In this document: one piece after another, positions 38,037 to 48,023 of the stretch | Numbering within the stretch: position 1 is the first letter of the stretch | Layout of the letters: each line of letters starts with the position of its first letter | Source: Gemmatimonadaceae bacterium | GTDB taxonomy: Bacteria > Gemmatimonadota > Gemmatimonadetes > Gemmatimonadales > Gemmatimonadaceae | Assembly (NCBI GenBank): GCA_016720905.1 | Contig: JADKJT010000014.1 | Coordinates: forward strand, 112,321-176,320 | Length of the DNA: 64,000 bases | Direction: 5' to 3' | Translations under genes and position numbers: made by a program | Notes under the pieces: model-generated | Told to the model about the DNA's origin: nothing | Databases searched by the model: none | Seen by the model: only the letters and a program-made list of their open reading frames with translations

Positions 38037-39189
38037 TCACTCAATTCGCAAGCCCAGGCCCCGGGCAATTACCAACCGCTGGATATCGGACGTGCCAGAG
38101 TAGATGGAACTGCCCAGCGCGTCTCTGACATCCCGCTCGACCTCGTGCTCTGCCAGGTAGCCATATCCACCGCGAATCTCCGGCGTCAATGGCTGTTGCT
38201 TGGTACGCATCGCTGACCACAAGCTTTGCGATCGCGGCCGTGGTAGAGGCGTCGGTGTCGTGCACCTTCGCCCATGCGGCTCGATAGACGGCGAGACGCG
38301 CGCTCTCAAAACGTACCTTCATGTCTACGAGCCGCATTGCAATTGAGGCGAAAGAGGCGATGGGGCGACCGAACTGTTGCCGCTCCCTCGCATAGCGGAT
38401 CGAATCAGTAAGCAGCCGCTCCATTCCACCCACGGCGCCCGCCAGAATGCACGACCGCTCCCACTCGATGGAATCCCGGAAGATCTCCGCGCCTCTGCCC
38501 TCGCGGCCGAGGCGGTTCGTCTCGGGCACCACGCAGTTCTCGAATTCGAGGGCGGCCATGGGCGATGTACGAAGGCCCAGCTTCTCCAGTGTGTTCCCAA
38601 TTATCAGTCCTGGAGTTCCGCGCTCGACGAGGAATGCCGAGATACCAAGCGGTCCGGTGCCTTGGCCAACACGAGCAAATACAACGAAAACATCGGCGAC
38701 GGGCGCCTGACTGACAAAGGTCTTGGATCCATCAAGCCGATACCCACCTGACACGCGCTCCGCCGACGTCTGGATGCTGTAGGCGTCCGACCCTGCCGTC
38801 CGTTCGGACAAAGCGTGCGCACCTACCCAATCACCGCTGCAGAGTCGCGACAGGTACTTGCGTTTGTGGTCATCGGTACCGAATCGAGCGATCGGCATCT
38901 GCACGCTCCAGAGCTGTGCGCCCAGTGCGAAGACAAGGCCGTTATCCCGGCAGCCGAAGCCCAACGCCTCCATGGCAATCACCGCCGAGAGAACGTCGTG
39001 TCCACCGCCGCCATACTCCTCCGGAAAAGGAAGTCCCTGCACGCCGAAGGTACCGCAGAGAGTCCACAGGTCCCGTGCGAATACCCCACCCCGGTCACGA
39101 AAGACAACATCATCGCGTAACCGCTCTGATGCGAACGCGATCACACGCTTCCGCAGCGCGGTTTGCTCGGATGTCCATCCGAAATCCAT
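38037..39189 (-). CDS. Acyl-CoA-dehydrogenase-like flavoprotein, candidate prolyl-carrier dehydrogenase
   Basis: The start at 39189 ([20 protein letters not shown]) lies six bases after GGAGG. The repaired protein is about 383 residues with the full ACAD fold: [20 protein letters not shown], the FAD segments [11 protein letters not shown] and [24 protein letters not shown], and [20 protein letters not shown]. One break near 38185 separates ...[10 protein letters not shown] from the IRGGYGY segment. The usual catalytic Glu of medium-chain enzymes (YEGT) is Ser here ([10 protein letters not shown]), while a Glu stands in [12 protein letters not shown], the place of the base in isovaleryl-CoA dehydrogenase. 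Prolyl-carrier dehydrogenases are related to that subgroup. Next to the prolyl-type ligase and carrier, oxidation of carrier-bound proline to pyrrole-2-carboxyl is the best hypothesis. Confidence 0.8.
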
Positions 39190-39262
39190 GCTCATCCTCC
39201 AGTTGGCGCTGTAGTCGTGTTCGCGGCAACAATAATAAGGCAGATCGCAGCGGCACGCCTTC

Positions 39263-40923
39263 TCACGGCGTAACCAGGTGGCGGCGCGCCTGTAAGAACG
39301 CAGCGAGAGTGTCCGCGGCCAATGCGTGAGCGAGGTCGTTCGGGTGCAGTTGAAGGTCGGCATCGACGACGAGGCTCGCAGGGGAATGTCGAGCGAGCAG
39401 CGCTGGACCTGCGTCGAGCAAGGGAATGCTCAGCGATCTGGCCGTGCCGTTGAGGCCATTCATGGACTCGGACCACCCGCCGTTCTCTGAGGTTCGCAAG
39501 GCCACGAGAACCAGCTCTGCCGGCTGTACTGCGCTCTGCAGTGTCGTCAACTCCGCTGCATTCGACATCAGCATTCGGCCCCCCGTACGCGGTCTCTTGG
39601 ACGTCACCCACGCGCCATGCACCAGATTCCAGGAAAGCAGCAACCGATCGAGCGCTCCGGGAAGCTCTGGGTCGGCAGGTGAAGGGGATGGGCGCCAGCG
39701 AATTCCCTCATCGACACCAACGGTGAAGAGTACAAGGGCAGGCGAGTATGCCGCTGCCAGTTGCTTGACCGATGTCATCCACGCCGTTACGTCCGAGCCG
39801 GTCAGGCCGCAGTTGACGACCTCTACGGCCATTGATGGCTTGGAACTGTCGGCCGGATGATTCAGCGATCCTGAAGCTGTGATGCGAAGGTGTCTTCCTC
39901 GTGGACTCCCACGCCACGCGAAGACGCGCCACCCACAACAAGAATACGATAGACACCGGGGCGCGGCGTCCTGTGCACGCTGGCACCTCGACAGCCCATT
40001 TGGTTGTATCGATAGCGGACGGCGTGGCGGTGACGAGCGACCGGCACCACGCGCTCGCCCGTAGCGCTGCGACGCAGTGTGATGCGCGACAGCTCGACCG
40101 TGTCCTGCATAAGGCCAATGTCGAAGTAAAGTTTTGCCGATGGATCACTGGCTGTTGGCGTGAACTCGAGTTGAACATGGCGCCACAGCGAATCCACAGT
40201 CACCTGCTCATACAAACCGATGGCAGTCCAAGGTGGATGACCCATACCTGCCGCGACATACAGGGTACCGGGAACGGCTGCACGTGCTCGGAAAGAGAGC
40301 GAGTAACGCTCCCCCTGTCGAAGAGAAACCCCAGTCTGGGCGACCTGGACAAACCACGGCTCTCGAAGGCCACCGCGCCTCACAATGGCGCGAAGCGCTT
40401 CTGCGCGAGTTGCCGGAAACTCAAGCGTCGAGCCGGCTGCTATTTCATTGACATCGACGCGCCAACTCGCGCGCCAAGTCTCGGGGTCCTCGAAGTAGCC
40501 ACGGGGATCTTCCGGATAGTCGCTCACGATTGTGCCAGAAGCGGGTGTAGAGCCATCCTCCGCAGGCGGGCTAGACGCCGCAACCAGCGCGACACCACCG
40601 GCCCAAAGGAACTTCCCTTGGCGCGGGCTCAGTGCCAGCTCGATGACCAGCAGCCCAAGTACACAAGCCAGCGCGAGTGCGAAGGCCCGTCTCTCAGGAA
40701 GAATACGAAGGACGCTGGCCAAGCCTGCCGAGCAGGCGCCCGTGTATCCGAAGATCACGGTCGCCTGCGCCATGCGATGCTCGATGGGCAATCCGCCGCC
40801 AGCGGCGAACGCAACGTAGTTCGAAATGCAAAGGGTGGCGAGTATCCAGATGGCCGCTTTACGTTTGCTTCCGAAGAGCCACGGTTGCCACCACTCTGCC
40901 AGCGTGATGCCGAGGAGGCACAC
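39263..40923 (-). CDS. Membrane-anchored SGNH hydrolase-like protein with carbohydrate-binding-like domain, one frame break
   Basis: Starts with a GTG at 40923, has four or so membrane helices, and then a beta-rich domain (YFEDPETWRASWRVDVNEIA, GERYSLSFRARAAVPGTLYV) resembling a carbohydrate-binding module. The SGNH domain follows: YRYNQMGCRGASV, IGDSL-like VVGGASSRGVGVHEEDTFAS and a C-terminal DLQLHPNDLAHAL. The frame changes near 39860 (SQLQDR then AVEVVNCGLTGSDVTAW). It is a paralogue of the gene at 54277. Probably an O-acyl esterase or transferase acting on the exported glycan. It lies between the GT2-GT4 gene and the dehydrogenase in the same operon. Confidence 0.7.
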
Positions 40924-40948
40924 AACGCTTGTACGTCTTCATTGGGCA

Positions 40949-43140
40949 TCACGGCGAACCCAACAACAGGCGACGAATTCGCTTTCCAACCGCTGGCAGC
41001 CAACTCCATCCTCGAGCTACCCCCCAGTGATATGCGGGTGACAGCCAACGATTGAGGAGCGCGTGCGTCGAAAAGCCAAAGCTTCGAGTGTGCGCTTCGT
41101 TCCGGACCTGCCCGCGAGGTTGCATTCTGCGCATGGCTTCCACGGCCTCGCCGACGCACGCTTGGGCAATCCACGGAGACGGGCGTGGTTGTGGGTGTGT
41201 CCGGTGAAGACCGGTTGCCTGATCAAGTAATTCTGTCATGCGGTTACCCATCTTATCGAGTCGAAAGCCGGATTCCACTCGCTCCCTACCGGCGCGACCC
41301 ATCGCCTGCCGCTGATCGGGATGCGAAAGAAGGTTGGCGAGAATGTCGGAGTACTGAGCGGCTTCTGAACCAGGGTCACATGGCGCAATCAGCAGCCCGC
41401 ATTCCTCCGTGACGAGCTCGCGCTGGCCTCCAACGTCTGCACTGACCACCGGCAGCCCCGCCGACATGGCCTCAAAGAGCACCTGCGCGATGCCTTCGTA
41501 TTTCGACGGAAGAAAGAAGATGTCTGTCGCCGCCATCAGTCGTGCTATTTCTGTCGGCGGAACGGATCCCAAGAGGCGAACCGTGTCCCGAATCCGATAG
41601 AACCGAGTGCTGAGCGAAGGTGATCGAGGTCCGGGCCGTCGCCGGCCACCCAGACCTCAAACTCTAGCGAGCGCCGCCGAAGGCGCGCTACAGTGTCTGC
41701 GAGTACGAATGGCTGTTTCTGTTGGCAGACGCGCCCTGCAAACAGGATGATCGGCGTGTCTATAGCCACGGCGTGTTCGCGTCGGACTTCCGCGCGGATC
41801 GCCGCGTCCGGTCGAATCACATGGGTGTTGACGTTGATGTGGCAAATCTCGACGCGTAAAGGGTCAGCACCTTGCTCCACCATCCAGCGCTTGACCTGCT
41901 CAGACGCGGCAATGCTCAGATCGAGCTGCTCTGCGTATCTAACCGCGAAGCGAGGGAATCCGCCATCGTTCCAGGCAGGCTCAACAACATGCAACGAGTC
42001 GACAAACGTGACTTCCGGGAACTGACTCCGCAGGTACGGCAGGAGTCGATAACCGAGCTCGCTGTGTACGATCATGACTGTGTCGACTCTGCGAGATCGG
42101 ATAAGATAGGACAGGAAGCGAGGATAGTCCGCTGGCCGGAGAAAGCGATGCAATGCGAACACGTCGGGCGTATGCGCTGCGAAGAGCGGCATCCACTCAT
42201 CCGCGTGTTCGCGCGTCGTTGCAACAGTGATCTCCCAGCCTCGCCCTGTGAGTTCACCGAGTAAGTCGATGGTGAACTTTTCGGTGCCCCCCATCGCCAA
42301 CCAAGGTACCACAAGCAGCAGCCTCGGCTTGCGTTTGTGCAACACATTCGCAGACGGCCAAGGTTCCGGGGTGTCTTCGGGGACTTCGTTGGAGATCCGG
42401 GGTGATCTCGGGAAGCGCCCTTCAAGGAGTGCCGAGAACCCCCGGCGCAGGCGCAGGGGGAATCGACGTCTGCGCGCTTCATAGTCATCGCTCTCTTGCG
42501 GTTCCGCGTGACCGGCAGGGTATCTGAACCAACTCAGATACTCGCGTACCGTGCCTCCCAGATATCCCGCGTTGGTGCAGCGCCGCAAGAAACTCCAGTT
42601 CGCCAAATCCTCTGGGGGTATCTCGTCAAATCCGCCAACCGACGCATGCATCTTCCGACGAAACATGGTCGTGGCCTCGAATTCATTCGGCGGCTTGAAC
42701 GCCCGCCCCATCTGGAAGCTGCGATTCCACAGGTGCTGCCGCGCTCCGAAGACGACCGTGTATGCCGTCACGAAAGAATGCTCGGGGTGTGCCGCGAGAT
42801 ACCAGTACCACTTCTCCACCGCTGTCGGCTCGAGCAGGATGTTGTCGTCCAGCTGAAGCACGAGGTCGGCGCGGGTGTGATGAACCCCAGTATTACGAGC
42901 CGCACTGAGCCCGCGATTCACGGGATGATCGACCACGCGAATCCGCGGATCGCCGTCGCGGTATGCAGCGAGAACTGCAGTCGATTCGAGTATATCCGAG
43001 CCATCATTTACGATGATCCATTCCCACGGCTGGAAGGACTGCCCGATCACCGAAGCGGCGGTAGCAGCAAACTCCGGTCCGTTGTTGAAGAATGGAGTGA
43101 CGATCGAAACGTGCGGCGTGCGGGGTGCGCGGGCGCGCAC
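40949..43140 (-). CDS. Two-domain glycosyltransferase GT2-GT4, one frame break
   Basis: First gene of the minus-strand operon, about 730 residues. The N-terminal GT2 domain is VSIVTPFFNNGPEFAATAAS, IIVNDGSDILES and LVLQLDDNILLEPTAVEKW. The C-terminal GT4 domain has LLLVVPWLAMGGTEKFTIDL, a donor site VWVAGDGPDL, and EGIAQVLFEAMSAGLPVVSA followed by DVGGQRELV. Near 41580 one indel separates ...LGSIGF from GSVPPTEIARLMAATDIFFL. It is a paralogue of the fusion at 45331. Such double enzymes add two successive sugars in polysaccharide assembly. Confidence 0.83.
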
Positions 43141-43900
43141 TCAAAGCGCGGCCGACGGACAGACACCGGAGTGTTCGAGAAATCTGGAAACGACGGATCG
43201 ATCATGGCATTAGTGGGAGCCAGTGGGTTCCAGAGACCGCGATTGCGGCGCTCGACACGTTAGTGGGACTGTTTCGGCCGACCGGCGGCTACTTTCGAGG
43301 ACAGGACATCTCTCACGGCGGAACGGCAGCTGATGGAGGGGAAAAGAGACGTCTGCATCCAGATACACGGCGGTCAAGCAGACACGACAGTTGGATAGCT
43401 CGATCTGTCAACGAGGCTCCCGATCATCAGGCGGCAGAGTCCGCCATTGCGAGCAGGGGCTGCGATGTGCGCCGGCCGCGGTAGACGGCCCAGAGTTCTG
43501 AAGACTGGCGGGTCTTCGTGTCATCGTCCGAAGTGTGACGAGTGGATATTACTGAGGGTTTCACGTTTCATTGTCGAGGTTCGGCTCGCTTTGTTCAACC
43601 ACCCAGCATACGGGCTTAGGAGGCACAACTTGTTGAGTGAGGGATTTTCTCCACCCTTTTCGAGGTATCGCCATCGGTCCCACTGCACGAGGGGTCAGGT
43701 GGTCAAAGGAGCGGCACCGGAAGTCTCTTTTCAGGCGCCAAAGCGTCACTCGAGCGGGAAGCCGGCACACCGCACCGCCTGGGATTTGGTGTTTCAACAG
43801 TCCGCAATCGTGTCTTGAAGACCATCGGGCCGCCCGTTGAGCCTTCGTCGGGGACTTCGGGCTTTCTCCACACGGCCCCGGGCCGGATTCGTGGTCGATC
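43141..43900. other. 760-bp divergent intergenic region
   Basis: Separates the minus-strand acyl-modification operon from the plus-strand glycosyltransferase operon and must hold both promoters. No gene, clear -35/-10 pair, or hairpin could be assigned with confidence. Confidence 0.5.
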
Positions 43901-45334
43901 ATGAAGATTCTGATGGTGAATCTGAGTTTCCTCCCCGACAGTGTAGGTGGGACGGAGGTATACACCTACCACCTGTCGAGAGCACTCATAGCTGCCGGTC
44001 ACTCCGTGACCGTGTTCACAGCCGTCGAGGACATGACCGCGACACGATACGAGATCCGGCGCTCGATGTTGGATGGTATCTCGCTGATCAAGGTCGTGAA
44101 CTCGCCAGCACAGGCGCGGAAATTCACCGACTATTTCAAGGACGTTCACACGGAGCGGGTCTTCCGGGAGGTTATCCGTGAGGAGTGCCCGGATGTCGTC
44201 CACTTTCAGCATCTTGCGTATCTCTCAGGTGCAATGCCGGAAATCGCATTTCAGGAAGGCTTCCCGAGTATCCTCACCCTGCACGACTACTGGTACATAT
44301 GTCGTCGAAGTCATCTGATTAGGCCAAGTGTTGGCATCTGCGAAGGTCCGATGTCCGGCACGAATTGTGCGACGTGTCTCGACAAGCCGCTACCCAATAC
44401 CCGTGCGCGTGATTCGGCAACTGCGCCTGAAATGGAGACGAATAGCGGATGGATCGGCCGGGCCTTGCGATGGCTTGACTCAGCGCGTAGGTACCCCAGC
44501 ATCGGCCTAGCGAGTGAATTTCCCGACAGCATGGGCGTCGACCACGTCGCTCTAGCCGAGAACCGATTCCGTCACGAGTTCTTCAGTCGACAGTTGCGCT
44601 ACCCGGCAGTTCTGCTGAGTCCGTCGCGATATTTGAAGGCACGATACGAAGCGGAGGGCTTCCCTCCCATATCGGTTCTGCCTCTGGGCTTTTCCCGTGT
44701 CGATCCGGTGCCTCCGGTTCCTTATCGCGGCACCTTGAGAATCGCCTTCATCGGGAACCTGCTACGCACGAAGGGCGCGCACGTGATCCTGGGCGAGCTC
44801 GAGGAACTCGGGAGAAGGGGAAGTGAAGTCGAAGTACACATTCACGGGTGGGGAGCGGACAAACTGTACCTGGCGGAACTCCAATCCGCCGTCCGCAGGT
44901 ATCCTACTGGAGCGGCATGGCTCCATGGACCGTATCAAGGCGACGCCGACCTTGGGAGCATTCTTTCAAGCGTCCACCTGACGGTCTTTCCGTCGCTCTG
45001 GGAGGAGAACTACCCGCTCGTCGTGCGCGAAGCGTTGCAGCGCGGAGTTCCGGTCGTGGGCTCGAAGTACGGCGGGGTGCCCGAGGCAATCGTCCATGGC
45101 GTCAACGGCTGCCTGTTCGATCCGCACCTGCAAGGAGATCTCCGTCACACGATCTCCGAGATTATTCGGCAACCGGATCGGCTCGAGGCGTTGCGCGCAG
45201 GCGCTCGCCGCACCGACGTAGAGACTCAAGATGCACACGTGCGCAAGCTGATGGACATCTACGAGTCTGTCACGCGCAACGTCGTCGATGTCGATCTGAT
45301 GGGCGCCCGGCTGCGCGGGCTTGAACCCCAATGA
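43901..45334 (+). CDS. Family 4 glycosyltransferase
   Basis: A 477-residue GT-B enzyme. The N-terminal domain begins MKILMVNLSFLPDSVGGTEV, with the glycine-rich loop that contacts the nucleotide sugar, and has VVHFQHLAYLSGAMPEIAF. The C-terminal donor domain has IAFIGNLLRTKGAHVIL and the conserved EX7E region FPSLWEENYPLVVREALQRG followed by VPVVGSKYGGVPE. A cysteine-containing insert (GTNCATCLDKPL) resembles the metal or disulfide loop seen in some members. Intact. It overlaps the next gene by four bases, so this is the start of an operon. Confidence 0.92.
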   Translation: MKILMVNLSFLPDSVGGTEVYTYHLSRALIAAGHSVTVFTAVEDMTATRYEIRRSMLDGISLIKVVNSPAQARKFTDYFKDVHTERVFREVIREECPDVVHFQHLAYLSGAMPEIAFQEGFPSILTLHDYWYICRRSHLIRPSVGICEGPMSGTNCATCLDKPLPNTRARDSATAPEMETNSGWIGRALRWLDSARRYPSIGLASEFPDSMGVDHVALAENRFRHEFFSRQLRYPAVLLSPSRYLKARYEAEGFPPISVLPLGFSRVDPVPPVPYRGTLRIAFIGNLLRTKGAHVILGELEELGRRGSEVEVHIHGWGADKLYLAELQSAVRRYPTGAAWLHGPYQGDADLGSILSSVHLTVFPSLWEENYPLVVREALQRGVPVVGSKYGGVPEAIVHGVNGCLFDPHLQGDLRHTISEIIRQPDRLEALRAGARRTDVETQDAHVRKLMDIYESVTRNVVDVDLMGARLRGLEPQ

Positions 45335-47832
45335 TCGATCCGAACGAGCCCGACTTCGCGAATACGCCGGCGTCGGAACAACGGCCGCGTTATGCCTATG
45401 AACCAGTTGACCCGTCCAGACCGCCGTTGGTCACGATCATCACACCGTTTTACAACACCGGCCCCGTCTTCCGTGAAACGGCCGAATCCGTCCGACGTCA
45501 GTCGCTTCAGCAATGGGAATGGATCATCATCAACGATGGGTCCACGGACACGGAGGCACTCGCGCTACTGGACGAATATGCCCTCGCAGACCGTCGAATC
45601 CGCATCATCCACCATCAGCAGAACCTGGGTCTGAGCACGGCGCGCAATACGGGATTCGCTGCGGCGGCCACGGACTATGTCGTGCAGTTGGACAGTGACG
45701 ACTCATTGAGCCCACCGCCGTGGAGAAGTGGTGGTGGTTTCTTAGAACCCGTCCGAACGCCGCGTTCGTGAAGGGCTTCTCAGTCGCGTTCGGAGCATTC
45801 GAATATGTCTGGAGGAAGGGCTTCACAACGGCAGGTCCTTTCTCGAGGAAAACCTCGTGAACGCGACGAGCATGATTCGCAGGTCCGCGCATCGCAAGGT
45901 TGGCGGATACGACGAGTCGATGAAGCTCGGACTAGAGGACTGGGATTTCTGGCTGAAGAGCGCGAGCGCCGGTAACTGGGGCACCTGTATTCCTGAATTT
46001 CTCGACTGGTACCGGCGACGAACCGATCATACTGATCGATGGGAAGCCCTGAACGAGACGCGTATTGCCGATTTCCTGACGCGCTGTCGGGTGCGCTACC
46101 CGGAGCTCTGGAACGGCCGCTTCCCCCGGCCGATTCTGAGGGACGACGACTCGGTCGAGCAGTCGGATGTGCGTGAAACATCTGACGAGAACTTGCTGCG
46201 CAAGCAAGGGACTCGGCTCCTCGTACTTGTGCCGTGTGCGCGTGGCGAAGAAGACGAGAGATTCAGCCTGGAATTCGTGCGACAACTGGTGGCGCAGGGG
46301 CTGGAGGTGTCCGTTGTCATGTTGCAGTCCGATCTGCATCTTACCTCGGCATATTGCCAAGCCACCCCGGATGTGTTTGCCTTGCCGCATTTTCTCGCGG
46401 TAGGCAACTACCCGCGATTCCTCCAATATCTGGTGTCGTCGCGGCAAATTGACGGCGTCGTCGTGACAGACTCCGATTGGGGATGGCCGAGCGCATGCTA
46501 TCTCCGCGCTGTCGTGCCTGCACTCACATGCGTCCATATGGGCGATGCTCGCGTCGCGCGATCGGTCGATTCCGGTGAGGCGTTGCCGATCGCGCTCGAT
46601 CGCTGCCTGGATCTGTGCATGGTTCCTTCCCAGCTCGCGAAGCGGCAGATGATTGAGGCGGAGCTGACGCTGGGCGCGTGACGGTGAGTCGAGCGCTTGC
46701 CTGCATTGAGGTGTCAGACTTCTGCGAGCAAGATCGTGTATCAGCAAGAGCTGCATTGGAGTTGCCGCGGTCCGTTCCAGTGATTGCGTACGCTGATCGC
46801 ATCGATGCGGAAGGACAGCCATTCATTCTCGCTCGCACCATGCGGCAACTGCGCGAGCGCAGCAACGGCTGGATCGCGCTGATCGCTGGCAATGGTCCAG
46901 ATCTCGATTGGCTCCACGGCTTCGTGGCGCGAAACAATCTAACTGACAATGTTCGAATCCTCGCCGGAAGTGCCGACGATGACATGCGCCATCTGATGTT
47001 GGCGGCGAACGTATACTTCTGTCCGTCGCAAAGTGAAACCATAAACGCCGAAGTGTTGCGGGCGATGGCGTGCGGGCTTCCAGTGGTCGGGGAGGAGGGC
47101 AGCGGTCTGGCGGAAGTGGTCACAGATCGCTGTGGCGTCTTGATTCCGCATGCAGACGAGGAATTGCAGGCGACGGCGTATGCCGCAGTGCTCCTGGACC
47201 TACTGAATTCGCCGGAACGGGCGCGGGCGTTGGGTGAGATATCCCGCGACGTCGTTCGTCGACTGTTCTCGGCGCAGGCCCTTGGTGAAGAGTTCAAGTC
47301 CTTGCTTGGCGTAGCGATGACTGCTCGATCCAGGAGTGACGGCGGAGAAGTGGATCCTGACCGCACCCGCCTTTGTTCGAACAAGATGATCGAGTCCGCT
47401 CGTCGCTTACGAGAGATTGACGCGAACACGCACCGTCGGTTGGATCGGCAGCGCGCGCTTGTCGAGGAACAACAGCGGAGGATTGCGGAGCAAGATCAAC
47501 GCATCGCCCACGAGCACGCACTTGTCGTGCAGCAAGAACGGCGGCTCGCCGAGCAGGACCAACACATCGCACGCGTGCATGCGGACGTCGTGGTGGCCAC
47601 GGCGCGAGTCTTACAACTAGACGGACAGCTTCTCGATGAGAAGGGTCGAGTAGTCATACTGGAGCGTCGAATCGCGTCGGCCATTCTGGTCAAAGAGCAG
47701 TTGAGAGGGGCGCTCGAAGTGCTCGGCGCGGCCAGTTGGGTGCGACTCGGTAGGCGGCTTGGCATGCTGCGCACGCCTGACCTTCCTCATGAAGAATGTC
47801 GGGACGTGACCACCAGCAGACAAGCGTCGTGA
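45331..47832 (+). CDS. GT2-GT4 fusion with C-terminal coiled coil, two frame breaks
   Basis: Paralogue of the fusion at 40949, about 830 residues after repair. GT2: VTIITPFYNTGPVFRETAES, IIINDGSTDTEA, YVVQLDSDDSL and KVGGYDESMKLGLEDWDFWL. GT4-like domain: LLVLVPCARGEEDERFSLEF, IALIAGNGPDLDWL and SETINAEVLRAMACGLPVVG. The tail is a long charged helix (VEEQQRRIAEQDQRIAHEHA, VVQQERRLAEQDQHIA) predicted to form a coiled coil. The frame changes near 45715 and near 46680. At 46680 the overlap GTGA could also mean two separate genes, but homology with the other fusion runs straight through. Confidence 0.78.
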
Positions 47833-48023
47833 CGGTCATGGAAATGGACGAATTGCCCAACGCCATGTGCACCATAACTCGGTTCCGCGACCGCGAGCAC
47901 CGAGCGCTTCCGCGCGCTTGAGTTCAAGTATGAATCCAATCAGCTGGAGCCCGCGATTGGCATGTCCGACATGCAGGTGATGTGGCACTTGCTGAGCAAG
48001 CCTCGCCAAGAGGATGCGTCGTC

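Noticed and set aside
33597..39189. Reading the carrier-protein cassette as an ordinary D-alanylation (dlt) operon
   Set aside because: The adenylation pocket matches the proline/pyrrole pattern and not DltA, and dlt operons have no acyl-CoA-dehydrogenase-like gene. It is kept only as an alternative in the annotation.
46678..47832. Separate glycosyltransferase gene starting at the GTG at 46678
   Set aside because: Alignment with the GT2-GT4 fusion at 40949 continues across the junction, so a frame break is more likely than a gene boundary, although the GTGA overlap leaves some doubt.
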